In this document: positions 51,423-59,397 of the stretch, piece by piece
Numbering within the stretch: the first letter of the stretch is position 1
Layout of the letters: each line of letters begins with the position of its first letter
Source: Kribbella sp. NBC_01245
GTDB lineage: Bacteria; Actinomycetota; Actinomycetes; Propionibacteriales; Kribbellaceae
NCBI RefSeq assembly: GCF_036226525.1
Contig: NZ_CP108487.1
Coordinates: 1,860,001-1,924,000, forward strand
Length of the DNA stretch: 64,000 nt
Direction: 5' to 3'
Notes under the pieces: model-generated
Told to the model about the DNA's origin: nothing
The model's input: the letters and a program-made list of their open reading frames with translations, nothing else
Databases searched by the model: none
Made by a program: the position numbers and the translations under genes

Positions 51423-51976
51423 TGACCGATGACTTGAAGAGGTTCTTCGACAACCTGACGGACGCGCGGCCGGAGCCGGTTGATCCGGCTGCGCGCGTGC
51501 TGGCTCGCGTACGGTCCAAGAGGCAACGACGTCGTACGGCGATGGTGGTGGGCGCGGCTGCCGTAAGCGTGCTCGCGATCACGGCCGTACCGGCGGTCGG
51601 GAGTCTCGGCAATGGGCCGGGCGTGAGCGATGCCCCCGGCCCGGCGCCCACGTCCCCAGCGACTCCGGTGCAATCGCCTTCGCCGGTTCCGACGCCATAT
51701 AAGACGCCGACCAGCGGGATCCCGACGCCGGTCCCGACGCCGTACAAGACGCCGACCAACTCGCTCCCGACGCCTTACCCGACGGCAACTCCGTCCGACC
51801 GGCCCGCCACGCCGACGCCGTACCCCACGCCGACGAAGACGCCAACCAGCTCAATCCCGACGCCGACGCGACCCCCGACGGCCATCCCGACGCCGTACCC
51901 GACCCCCACGAAGCCGCCGGCCACGCCGTACCCCACACCCTCGAAGGCCCCCGCCACACCAACGCCTTCGAAGTAA
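51422..51976 (+). CDS. Membrane protein with extracellular Pro/Thr/Tyr repeats, possible anti-sigma partner
   Basis: 184 aa. The cytoplasmic N-terminus (about 38 residues, [37 protein letters not shown]) is followed by one membrane helix ([20 protein letters not shown]) and then about 120 residues of TPxPTPYxTPT repeats. The layout (short inner segment, one helix, outer domain) and translational coupling to the sigma gene suggest a sigma-anchoring protein, but there is no recognisable zinc anti-sigma motif. The repeat would be extended and stiff and could span the cell wall. It may be O-mannosylated, since Thr/Pro-rich. Confidence 0.82.
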   Translation: MTDDLKRFFDNLTDARPEPVDPAARVLARVRSKRQRRRTAMVVGAAAVSVLAITAVPAVGSLGNGPGVSDAPGPAPTSPATPVQSPSPVPTPYKTPTSGIPTPVPTPYKTPTNSLPTPYPTATPSDRPATPTPYPTPTKTPTSSIPTPTRPPTAIPTPYPTPTKPPATPYPTPSKAPATPTPSK

Positions 51977-51994
51977 CCGCCAGCCGGTAGTTCT

Positions 51995-52087
51995 TTTGCG
52001 TTCATTCGTCGCAATCCGCCCTCTCACGCCGCGGACCTGTACAGGTGAGCGGACAGCAGAGGGCGGATTGCGACGAATGAACGCAAA
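51995..52087. repeat. Large covarying hairpin, copy C
   Basis: Perfect 30-bp inverted repeat (51995-52024 with 52058-52087), extended by a few more pairs across one bulged T, around a 33-nt loop that contains ACCTGTACAGGT, itself palindromic. Relative to copies A and B the stem has GTCGCAAT where they have GTCGGAAT, and the opposite arm has the matching change. It lies between convergent genes. Confidence 0.9.
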
Positions 52088-52095
52088 GAACGGGG

Positions 52096-52962
52096 TTAGG
52101 ACCGGCGTGGGAGGAGGAGGCGGCGGGGTGGTTCTTCGCGGTCGATCCAGTCGAGGTCGCCGGGGAGGAACGCGTCGTTGCCTCGTCCCTCCAACGCCGC
52201 ATCCGGCACGGGCGGCGGAGGCGGTGGCAGGGCGCGGACCTTCATCGCGGTCATCGGGATCGCGAGGAAGAACGCGGCCGTCAGCCAAGGCCAGTACGAC
52301 AGCAGGAACGGGCCGAACGCGTTGAAGAACGCATCCGACGCACCATCCGCGATCGCGTCCACTGCAAGGCCTTTGCCGAGATCGGCCGCCACCCGTTCGC
52401 ACGCGTCGATGAAGGCGAACGACGCGACAAACACCGCGGTCAACGGCAACCAGAAGTAGCCCGCGTGCCACCCGGTCCGCCAAATCGCCACGTGCATCAA
52501 CACCGCAAGCCCGATCGCGATCAGCAATCCGTTGAACTCCCAAGTCCAACGCCAAGCACCCAGCGCCTCTTCGGGCAACACGATGTAGGACGCGAGCGGC
52601 AAAGCCAGGGCAAACGCCGCCGGCACCGACCGACGACTACCGAAGGCGCCCGCCAATGAGCCCACCACGCTCGAAACCGAAAGCACGATCCAAAGACCGC
52701 GATCCCCAACGAACGAGTGGTCGCTGAACCACCACGCCGCGGACGCCAGCACCAACCCGAGCCCCAGCGCCAAACGGAAGCGGCCGACCAGTAGGCCGAC
52801 CGCCACCCCACCGGTGAACCCACCGATGATCAGCACGTCGACCCCGGAAGACGGCACCAGTGTCCCGGGACTCTCCGGCAGGCCGCTCAGGTACGACGGG
52901 GCGAAGCCCACCACGAACCAGGCGGCGATTGCCGACGGGACAGACCACAGTGCGCGCAGCAT
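52096..52962 (-). CDS. Polytopic membrane protein, unknown function
   Basis: 288 aa with about eight hydrophobic segments in the first 240 residues and a cytoplasmic Pro-rich tail (ALPPPPPPVPDAALEGRGNDAFLPGDLDW). No transporter or enzyme signature recognised. The ATG at 52962 (MLRALWSVPSAIAAW) has AGAGGTCC just upstream. It is the last gene of a minus-strand run that begins with fabG; 40 bp separate it from the CphA-like ligase gene, so it might be cotranscribed. Convergent with the Pro/Thr repeat protein, with hairpin C between. Confidence 0.8.
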   Translation of the reverse strand: MLRALWSVPSAIAAWFVVGFAPSYLSGLPESPGTLVPSSGVDVLIIGGFTGGVAVGLLVGRFRLALGLGLVLASAAWWFSDHSFVGDRGLWIVLSVSSVVGSLAGAFGSRRSVPAAFALALPLASYIVLPEEALGAWRWTWEFNGLLIAIGLAVLMHVAIWRTGWHAGYFWLPLTAVFVASFAFIDACERVAADLGKGLAVDAIADGASDAFFNAFGPFLLSYWPWLTAAFFLAIPMTAMKVRALPPPPPPVPDAALEGRGNDAFLPGDLDWIDREEPPRRLLLPRRS

Positions 52963-53002
52963 GAGGACCTCTGGCACTGGCCGTCTGCAGGCGAAGAACC
53001 GG

Positions 53003-54700
53003 TCAGTGCTGTGCTCGTTCGACCTTGTTCTTCAAGGTCTCCGGACTATCGACGGTAGCTCCCTCGGACCGCAACCAGGCGTCAAGACTCGCCCGATCCT
53101 GCAAGGACATCACGGCCACCACATCGCCGTCCTTGGCCTCACCGAACAGGAAACCGGCCGCCTCCAGCTCGGACGGAAAGGCCGGTACGTCCTCGACGCC
53201 GACCGAACGGGTGCCGATCCGGAAGGCTTCTTCGAGCTCGCGGGGATCGCGACCTCGCAGGTAGTCGCCCTTATGGCCGATCACCACCCGGTCCGCGACG
53301 CGCGCGCCCATCTCCCCCATCGCCGTGACCATGTCGTCGGCGCGGTCGCCCGGCGATCCGAGTGCCAGCAACAAGCGGGATCCCGGCGCGCGGACGCCGT
53401 TCATGATCTCCAGCAGCGCCTCGAGCCCGGCCTCGTTGTGCGCCAGGTCGATCACCACGGTGAAGTCGCGCACCGAGTACATGTTCATCCGGCCCGGGTT
53501 GTGCTCCGGCCCCGGGCGGAACGAGCTCAGGCCCTCCACGACCGCGCTCTTCGGCAAACCGAGACCGAGTGCGGCCGAGGCGGCGGCGAGTGCGTTCTCC
53601 ACGTTGAACCGGGACAACCCGGCCAACGTCATCGGTACGTCGACCACCTTCAGCAAAGGCGTCGGGTCGTCCGACGCGGAAAGCACGGTGATCCAGCCAT
53701 CGAGCACGGTCGTCGCGCGGCCGCCCTCGTCGAGCACGGTCCGGATCGACGGCGAGTCGGCATCCCGGGAGAACACCCAGCACTTCGCCGGCGAACCCAG
53801 CCGCATCGCGAACGTCCGCGGGTCGTCGCCGTTCACCACGCACCAACCGCGCGGCCGGGTGATCTTGGTGACGACGGCCTTCACCTCGGCCAACTGGTCG
53901 ACCGTGTCGATACCGCCGAGGCCGAGGTGGTCCGCGGAGATGTTGGTGACCACGGACACGTCGTTCCAGGCGACACCGATACCGCGCCGGAGGATGCCGC
54001 CACGAGCCGTCTCGGTCACCGCCAGCTGCAGACCCGGATGGGCCAGCACGGTCCCGGCGCCGGATGGGCCCGAGTAATCGCCGTACTTCACGAGCTCACC
54101 ATCGACGTACACGCCGTCGGTGCTCGACCAGCCCACGTGCAGCCCGGCGGCACGACCGATGTGCGCGATCATCCGGGACGTCGTGGTCTTGCCATTGGTC
54201 CCGGTGATCGCGACTACGGGGATCTTCGGCCGCAGGGTCGGCGGCGGATTGCCGGGCGGTTCATCGCGAACCGTCGAGCCCGCGGCCGTGACCACCTCGA
54301 CCAATTCCTCGTCGGGCCGCCCGAACGCGTCGACCACCTCGGCGATCGCGCGCCCAAGCGCCTTCGCCCGATCCTCATGCACCCAAGGGAACGCGACCAC
54401 CACACGCCGTACGTCGTTCTCGGGGCGGACGCGGACACCGATCCGGCCGATCCCCGATTCGCGCGCGAGGCGCCGGACGATATGGCCGACGACCCGGATC
54501 GCGAAGCGTTGCCGGAAGCCGGAGCCGATCCGGCCCGGCCGGGTGCTGCCCAGCCCGAGTGCCGAGGCGAACGCCTTCGCCTCGGGTGCCGGTGCGTCCA
54601 TCAACGCGGTGAGGTCCAGCGTCAGCTTGACCGCGGCACGGCTGAAGTAGAGGTTGGCCCCGTCCAGAACGCGGAGCTCAACGAGAGAGGTGGTGCTCAT
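53003..54700 (-). CDS. CphA paralogue without ATP-grasp domain (N-domain plus Mur ligase domain)
   Basis: 565 aa. Residues 155-565 are a Mur-ligase domain closely like that of the nearby CphA: P-loop GTNGKTTTSRMI at 167-178, SGPSGAGTVLAHPGLQLAVTE, TARGGILRRGIG, ADHLGLGGIDT, and DLAHNEAGLEALL. Residues 5-125 align with the CphA N-terminal domain (LRVLDGANLYFSRAAVKLTLDL against TRVYRGPNIWSYEPAIHLVVDL; GHIVRRLARESG against GHIAEHVSLQLQQEAG). The 300-residue ATP-grasp domain between them in CphA is absent. It should form an ATP-dependent amide bond, possibly on a polymer side chain; substrate unknown. Third gene of a fabG-fabI operon, 36 bp after fabI. Confidence 0.85.
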   Translation of the reverse strand: MSTTSLVELRVLDGANLYFSRAAVKLTLDLTALMDAPAPEAKAFASALGLGSTRPGRIGSGFRQRFAIRVVGHIVRRLARESGIGRIGVRVRPENDVRRVVVAFPWVHEDRAKALGRAIAEVVDAFGRPDEELVEVVTAAGSTVRDEPPGNPPPTLRPKIPVVAITGTNGKTTTSRMIAHIGRAAGLHVGWSSTDGVYVDGELVKYGDYSGPSGAGTVLAHPGLQLAVTETARGGILRRGIGVAWNDVSVVTNISADHLGLGGIDTVDQLAEVKAVVTKITRPRGWCVVNGDDPRTFAMRLGSPAKCWVFSRDADSPSIRTVLDEGGRATTVLDGWITVLSASDDPTPLLKVVDVPMTLAGLSRFNVENALAAASAALGLGLPKSAVVEGLSSFRPGPEHNPGRMNMYSVRDFTVVIDLAHNEAGLEALLEIMNGVRAPGSRLLLALGSPGDRADDMVTAMGEMGARVADRVVIGHKGDYLRGRDPRELEEAFRIGTRSVGVEDVPAFPSELEAAGFLFGEAKDGDVVAVMSLQDRASLDAWLRSEGATVDSPETLKNKVERAQH

Positions 54701-54736
54701 TGGCTATCTGAATGCCCCTTCTGGGCGTGGAGGGTG

Positions 54737-55507
54737 TCAAGCACCCATCGCGTGGAAGCCGCCGTCGACGTGCACGATCTCGCCGGTGGTAGCGGGGAAG
54801 AAGTCGCTCAGCAGGGCCACGATGGCCTTGCCCGCGGGCTCCAGGTCGGACGGGTCCCAGCCGAGCGGGGCCTGGTCCAGCCACGGGCCCTCGAACTTCT
54901 CGAAGCCCGGAATCGCCTTCGCGGCCAGGGTCTTCAGCGGCCCGGCGGAGACGAGGTTGCAGCGGATGCCGTTGGCGCCGAGATCGCGCGCGAGGTACCG
55001 CGAGGTGGACTCCAGCGCGGCCTTGGCCACACCCATCCAGTCGTACCCAGGCCAGGCCACAGTCGCGTCGAACGTGACACCGACGACGCTGCCGCCCGGG
55101 CTCATCAACGGCGCACAGGCCATCGCGAGGGACTTCAGCGAGTACGCCGAAACGTGCAGCGCGTGCGAGACGTCCTCCCACGGACCCTCGAGGAACTTGC
55201 CGCCGAGGATCGTCTCGGGATTGCCGTACGCGATGGAGTGCACGACGCCGTCGAGTCCGTCGACGTGTTCGCGCACTGCGTCGGCCAGGCCCGCGAGGTG
55301 CTCGGGGTTGCTGACGTCGAGCTCCAGCACGGGTGCGGGCGCAGGCAGCCGCCCGGCGATCCGCTTGGTGATGTTCAGCGCGCGGCCGAAGTTCGAGATC
55401 AGGACCGTCGCGCCCTGCTCCTGCGCGACCTTGGCGGTGGCGAAGCCGATCGAGGAGTCCAGCGTCACCCCGGCGACCAGGATCCGTTTACCGTCGAGAA
55501 TGCCCAC
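54737..55507 (-). CDS. fabI: Enoyl-[ACP] reductase (NADH), InhA/FabI type
   Basis: 256 aa. The FabI-class pattern VAGVTLDSSIGFATAKVAQEQGA replaces the usual SDR GxGxxG, VHSIAYGNPETILGG follows, and the catalytic Tyr-Lys pair is in YDWMGVAKAALES. It carries out the last reduction in fatty-acid elongation. GTG start with AAAGG upstream. The fabG-fabI order matches the mycobacterial fabG1-inhA operon, but where mycobacteria have hemZ the CphA-like ligase follows here. Confidence 0.95.
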   Translation of the reverse strand: MGILDGKRILVAGVTLDSSIGFATAKVAQEQGATVLISNFGRALNITKRIAGRLPAPAPVLELDVSNPEHLAGLADAVREHVDGLDGVVHSIAYGNPETILGGKFLEGPWEDVSHALHVSAYSLKSLAMACAPLMSPGGSVVGVTFDATVAWPGYDWMGVAKAALESTSRYLARDLGANGIRCNLVSAGPLKTLAAKAIPGFEKFEGPWLDQAPLGWDPSDLEPAGKAIVALLSDFFPATTGEIVHVDGGFHAMGA

Positions 55508-55537
55508 GAATAAAGCCTTTCCTAGAGCTGAGGGTGG

Positions 55538-56242
55538 TCAGTTGCCCATACCGATGCCGCCGTCGACCGGGATCACCGCGCCGGTTATGTAGCCGGCCTC
55601 CTCGGACGCGATCCAGCGCACGGCGTTCGCGATCTCGGTGGTCAGGCCGAAGCGGCCGAGCGGGATCTGGCCGAGGTACTGCTTCTGCGTCTCCTCCGGC
55701 AGTACGGCGGTCATGTCCGTCTCGACGAACCCGGGCGCCACGACGTTCGTGGTGATGCCACGGGAGCCGAGCTCACGCGCCATCGACCGGGCCATGCCGA
55801 TCAGGCCGGCCTTGCTGGCGGCGTAGTTGACCTGGCCGGGCGAACCGAGCATGCCGACGACCGACGAGATGAAGACGATCCGGCCGCGCTTGAGCCGCAG
55901 CATGCCCTTGGAGGCGCGCTTGGCGACCCGGAACGAGCCGGTGAGGTTGGTATCGATGACCGACTGCCAGTCGTCCTCGGACATCCGCAGTAGCAGCGTG
56001 TCCCGGGTGATGCCGGCGTTCGCGATCAGCACCTCGACCGGGCCGTGCGCGGCCTCGATCTCGGTGAACGCGGCGTCGACCTGCTCCGGCACGGTGATGT
56101 CGCACTTCACGCCGAGAAAGCCCTTCGGCGGCTCACCGCTGCGGTAGGTGACCGCGACCTTGTCGCCCGCCTCGGCGAACGCCGTCGCGATGGCCAGGCC
56201 GATCCCCCGGTTGCCACCGGTGACCAGTACCGATCTGCCCAC
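55538..56242 (-). CDS. fabG: 3-oxoacyl-[ACP] reductase
   Basis: 234 aa short-chain reductase. VLVTGGNRGIGLAIA binds NADPH, NAGIT follows, and the catalytic set is Ser (FISSVVG), Tyr and Lys (NYAASKAGLIG). It reduces 3-oxoacyl-ACP ahead of fabI. The GTG at 56242 (VGRSVLVTGG) is preferred because GAGGA lies about 7 bases upstream; the frame reaches 56266 with a TTG. First gene of the operon. Confidence 0.94.
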   Translation of the reverse strand: MGRSVLVTGGNRGIGLAIATAFAEAGDKVAVTYRSGEPPKGFLGVKCDITVPEQVDAAFTEIEAAHGPVEVLIANAGITRDTLLLRMSEDDWQSVIDTNLTGSFRVAKRASKGMLRLKRGRIVFISSVVGMLGSPGQVNYAASKAGLIGMARSMARELGSRGITTNVVAPGFVETDMTAVLPEETQKQYLGQIPLGRFGLTTEIANAVRWIASEEAGYITGAVIPVDGGIGMGN

Positions 56243-56350
56243 GGATTCATCCTCACTCTCGTCCAACGGAGCCGTCGCGCCGAACGCTATCGCCGTACCA
56301 CCCGGTACGACGAAGCCGGGCGGTCCGTTTCACGTTTTAGGCAGTGCGGA

Positions 56351-56563
56351 TCAGCTGTCTTCGAGGCGGAAACCGACCTTCAGGCCGACCTGGTAGTGGT
56401 CGATCTGGTTGTCCACGATGTGCCCGCGGATCTGGGTCACCTCGAACCAGTCCAGGTGCCGCAGGGTCTCACCGGCACGCTTGATGCCGTTGGTGATCGC
56501 CTGATCGACGCCCTCCTTCGACGTACCAACGATCTCGGTCACTCGGTAGGTGCGGTCGGACAT
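56351..56563 (-). CDS. Dodecin, flavin-binding storage protein
   Basis: 70 aa. Matches dodecin: RVTEIVGTSKEGVDQAITNGIKRAGETLRHLDWFEVTQIRG, with the stacking Trp in DWFEV that sandwiches flavin. Twelve copies form a shell storing FMN or FAD; in actinobacteria it may buffer CoA or flavin. GAAGGAG precedes the ATG at 56563. Divergent from the DUF3099 gene, 115 bp apart. Confidence 0.93.
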   Translation of the reverse strand: MSDRTYRVTEIVGTSKEGVDQAITNGIKRAGETLRHLDWFEVTQIRGHIVDNQIDHYQVGLKVGFRLEDS

Positions 56564-56678
56564 GACGACTCTCCTTCGACTCGGCCCGCCGACGTCAAAG
56601 CGCCGTACGGGAATTCGGCTGGTCCGGCGATCGCGGTGTTGGCATCGCGGCGTACCGTGATCTTGTCGAGGAGGATAG

Positions 56679-56978
56679 ATGTCGAAGTGGAGCCGCCGGG
56701 GCGACGAGCCGGTGATCGCGGTCACGAGTGCGCAACCAGCTCACTCCGAGGAGCTGGACAGCCGGATCGCGCGCTATGCCTGGATGATGTCGCTGCGCAT
56801 CGTCTGCTTCATCCTCGCGGTCGTGACGCCGTCACCCTGGCGCTGGGGGTTCGTGGTGGGAGCCGTTTTCCTGCCGTCGGTGGCCGTCGTTCTGGCCAAC
56901 GCACGCAAGACCGCGAGAGCCAAGAAGACCATCCCCTACATCGCTCCGGACCGTCCTCAGCTCGACACGAAAAAGTGA
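56679..56978 (+). CDS. DUF3099 membrane protein
   Basis: 99 aa, two membrane helices (MMSLRIVCFILAVVTP and WRWGFVVGAVFLPSVAVVLANA) with the R-x-x-x-Y-x-x-x-M arrangement and the inner positive charges typical of DUF3099. Function unknown. It has a GAGGA ribosome site. Three hairpins follow its stop, the last with a T-rich tail. Confidence 0.85.
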   Translation: MSKWSRRGDEPVIAVTSAQPAHSEELDSRIARYAWMMSLRIVCFILAVVTPSPWRWGFVVGAVFLPSVAVVLANARKTARAKKTIPYIAPDRPQLDTKK

Positions 56979-56994
56979 TCCGTGTCGGGACTGG

Positions 56995-57062
56995 ATTCTG
57001 AAGACACATCCATGTCAGAATCTCCCGCGTGCTCTGAAACACCTCGATGGAATTTCAGAGCA
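56995..57062 (+). other. Two small hairpins downstream of the DUF3099 gene
   Basis: ATTCTGA/TCAGAAT (56995-57001 with 57015-57021) and TGCTCTGAAA/TTTCAGAGCA (57030-57039 with 57053-57062) are perfect inverted repeats in succession. With the terminator at 57070 they make a three-hairpin series in the leader of the next gene or the tail of this one. Confidence 0.55.
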
Positions 57063-57069
57063 TGGTGAT

Positions 57070-57120
57070 GCGGCGTCGGACGGCTCCCCCCGTGGCTGTC
57101 CGACGTCGCTTCATTTTGCC
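57070..57120 (+). terminator. Rho-independent-like terminator before the zinc-binding protein gene
   Basis: A 16-bp stem (57070-57085 with 57094-57109, GCGGCGTCGGACGGCT against GGCTGTCCGACGTCGC, two G-U wobbles) with an 8-nt loop is followed by TTCATTTT. It is the best terminator in the window with a T-rich tail. Confidence 0.7.
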
Positions 57121-57188
57121 CGGGGCGCATTGGTGAAATAGCAACGACAATTGCTGTCCCGTCAGGAAATGCTTCAGGAGAACACACC

Positions 57189-57401
57189 ATGACGCTCGAT
57201 CCCGCCGAATCCGGCGAGCTGCCCACCACGTGTTCCGCGCGAGGCTGCGGCAATCCGGCGACTTGGCGACTGCTCTGGAACAACCCCAAGATCCACACGC
57301 CAGAACGGCGAAAGACCTGGCTCGCTTGCGATGAGCACAAGCAGAGCCTGTCGGACTTCCTGGGCGCGCGTTCGTTCTTACGCGAGGTCGAACCGTTCTA
57401 A
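57189..57401 (+). CDS. Small Cys-rich, probably zinc-binding protein
   Basis: 70 aa. CSARGCGNPATWRLLWNNPKIHTPERRKTWLACDEH contains a C-x4-C and a C-x2-H pair with a conserved Trp, the type of small actinobacterial protein often mislabelled acetone carboxylase. It probably binds one zinc. AGGAG lies 9 bases before the ATG. It follows three hairpins, so its expression may be attenuated. Role unknown. Confidence 0.78.
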   Translation: MTLDPAESGELPTTCSARGCGNPATWRLLWNNPKIHTPERRKTWLACDEHKQSLSDFLGARSFLREVEPF

Positions 57402-57414
57402 AAGGCGGCCTTTT
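57400..57414. terminator. Short bidirectional terminator between convergent genes
   Basis: AAAAGG-CGG-CCTTTT begins at the stop codon of the zinc-binding protein. The A- and T-runs make a U-tract for either direction, although the stem is only 6 bp. It separates this gene from moaA. Confidence 0.45.
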
Positions 57415-57447
57415 CCTACTATTCCGGAAGACTTTCCCGAGCGGGTA

Positions 57448-58464
57448 TTAACCGCCGATGGCCGACATCGGCCGAACGGGTTGCAGGAACGACGGATCGT
57501 TGATGCCATGACCGGGCAGCTTTCCGCGCATCGCGGCCCGCCAGCGCTCGGCCAGTTCGAGGTCGTCGGCGCCATCGCGAAGCGCCGTCCGCAGGTCCGA
57601 CTCGGTCCGCGCGAACAGGCAGTCCCGGACTTGGCCGTCGGCCGTCAGCCGGACGCGGTCACAGTCCCCGCAGAACGGCCGCGTGACCGAGGCGATGATG
57701 CCGACGGTCGCCGGTCCGTCGCCAACCGTGAACAACTCCGCGGGCGCACTCCCTCTCGACGCCGCGTCGGTCGGCTGCAGGGCGAACGGGATGGCCAGCA
57801 TGTCGAGAATCTCGTCGGCCGTCACCATGTCGGCGCGGCTCCAACCGTGCTGCGCGTCCAGCGGCATCTGCTCGATGAAGCGCAGGTCGTACCCGTGGTC
57901 CAGGCAGAACTGCAACAACTCCGGCGCCTGCTGGTCATTCACCCCGCGCATCAGTACGGCGTTGACCTTCACCGGCGTCAGACCGGCGCTCTGCGCGGCT
58001 TTCAGACCTTCGAGCACATCCTTGAGCCGGTCGCGCCGGGTCAACTCCTGGAAGGTCTCCGTGCGGACCGTGTCGAGGCTGACGTTGACGCGGTCGAGGC
58101 CGGCCTCCTTCAGCGCCTCGGCCTGCCGGGCAAGCCCGATGCCGTTGGTTGTGACGGAGATCTCAGGCCGCGGATTGAGCGCAGCCGTCCGGGCGACGAT
58201 GCCGACCACGCCACGGCGCAGCAGCGGCTCGCCACCGGTGAACCGGATCTCCGTGACACCGAGTTGCTCGACCGCGATCGTGACCAGGCGAACGAGCTCG
58301 TCATCGGTCAGCAGCTCGGGCTTCGCCAGCCAGTCGAGCCCTTCTTCGGGCATGCAGTAGCTGCAGCGAAGGTTGCAGCGGTCCGTCAGGGACACGCGCA
58401 GATCCGTCGCGACCCGGCCGAAGCCGTCCGCGAGTCCGGTGCTGAGCCTCACAGGATTGTTCAC
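57448..58464 (-). CDS. moaA: GTP 3',8-cyclase (molybdenum cofactor synthesis)
   Basis: 338 aa radical-SAM enzyme. The N-terminal cluster CNLRCSYCMPEEG and the C-terminal cluster (CGDCDR with the later Cys in DCLFA) are present; FTGGEPLLR binds SAM, and the C-terminal Gly-Gly needed for activity is present (SAIGG). It makes the first molybdopterin intermediate with MoaC. The GTG at 58464 (VNNPVRLS) has AGGTG upstream; a GTG at 58470 is an alternative. Cofactor could serve the molybdo-oxidoreductase at 21176. No other moa gene is nearby. Confidence 0.95.
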   Translation of the reverse strand: MNNPVRLSTGLADGFGRVATDLRVSLTDRCNLRCSYCMPEEGLDWLAKPELLTDDELVRLVTIAVEQLGVTEIRFTGGEPLLRRGVVGIVARTAALNPRPEISVTTNGIGLARQAEALKEAGLDRVNVSLDTVRTETFQELTRRDRLKDVLEGLKAAQSAGLTPVKVNAVLMRGVNDQQAPELLQFCLDHGYDLRFIEQMPLDAQHGWSRADMVTADEILDMLAIPFALQPTDAASRGSAPAELFTVGDGPATVGIIASVTRPFCGDCDRVRLTADGQVRDCLFARTESDLRTALRDGADDLELAERWRAAMRGKLPGHGINDPSFLQPVRPMSAIGG

Positions 58465-58560
58465 CGTCACCTGCCTCTCGGGTACTAGCCTACGGCCCCG
58501 CGCCGACAACACCCCTTGGGCGCTGACCGGCCGGTGAGACGGATGGCTTAGGTTCAGGGT

Positions 58561-59397
58561 GTGCGCAAACTGCTCACCCTCCGTTGGCTGACCGCCGCCG
58601 CGATGATCGTCGTACTCGCGATCGTCTGTTTCGAGCTCGGCGAATGGCAGCTGTCCCGGCTCGATGAGCGTCGCGATCGCAACGAGATCACCCGGTCCAA
58701 CCTGGCCGCGAAACCCGTGCCGGTGCAGGAGATCGTGGGCACGCAGAAGCTGGTCGGTGAGGCACACGACTGGCGTACGGCGACCGCGACCGGGGTGTAC
58801 GACGAGAGCCGGCAACTGGTCATCCGGTACCGGAACGTGTCGGATCGACGCGGGTTCGAGATCGTCACGCCCCTGCGTCTGGCCGATGGCAGCGTGTTAC
58901 TGGTCGATCGCGGTTTCCTGCCGCGCGGCAACAACAGCTCGGAGGTGCCGCCGATCCCGGCCGCGCCCGCCGGCGAGGTCACGGTGACCGGACGGTTACG
59001 CCGCAGTGAGCGCGGCGGGGACACCAAGGGCGTCGTACCGGTGGATGGCAGTGCACGGTTGATCAACGCGCCGGCCATCTCGAAGGCGACCGGGCAGCCG
59101 TTGATCGACGGGTATCTGCTGGCCGATTCCCAAGTCCCCGCGGCGGATCCGGCGTTCCGGCAACTACCGGCGCCGGAGATCGACAGCGGGCCACACTTTT
59201 TCTATGCGCTGCAATGGTTCTTGTTCGCGCTCCTCGCCCTGGGCGGACTGGTCTACTTCACGAGAAGGGACGTACGCGGTGACGGAACGCCCGCAGCCTC
59301 AGCCTCGGTCGGGCCAGAGGCGGTTGCCGCCGGATCGGCGGATCGAGGACTACGCGCTGATCGGGGACATGCAGACGGCGGCCCTGGTCTCGATTGA
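58561..59397 (+). CDS. SURF1-family cytochrome oxidase assembly protein
   Basis: 278 aa. Two membrane helices bracket an extracytoplasmic domain: an N-terminal helix (WLTAAAMIVVLAIVCFELGEWQLSRL) and a C-terminal one (HFFYALQWFLFALLALGGLVYFTRR). LVDRGFLPRG and the HFFYALQW ending are SURF1 signatures. It helps insert haem a into cytochrome aa3 oxidase. The last 40 residues, low-complexity Ala/Gly/Ser, run 119 bp into the next gene in another frame. Confidence 0.9.
   Translation: MRKLLTLRWLTAAAMIVVLAIVCFELGEWQLSRLDERRDRNEITRSNLAAKPVPVQEIVGTQKLVGEAHDWRTATATGVYDESRQLVIRYRNVSDRRGFEIVTPLRLADGSVLLVDRGFLPRGNNSSEVPPIPAAPAGEVTVTGRLRRSERGGDTKGVVPVDGSARLINAPAISKATGQPLIDGYLLADSQVPAADPAFRQLPAPEIDSGPHFFYALQWFLFALLALGGLVYFTRRDVRGDGTPAASASVGPEAVAAGSADRGLRADRGHADGGPGLD

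Noticed and set aside
24574-52087. The three large hairpins as ordinary rho-independent terminators.
   Set aside because: Stems of 30-34 bp with loops over 30 nt and shared arm sequence are not terminator-like, T-runs are lacking, and copy B lies in the leader region of a gene rather than right after one.
46995-56242. A natural-product gene cluster built around the two CphA-type ligases.
   Set aside because: The genes between are a sigma factor, a repeat protein and a membrane protein on different strands, and no carrier protein, tailoring enzyme or exporter is linked.
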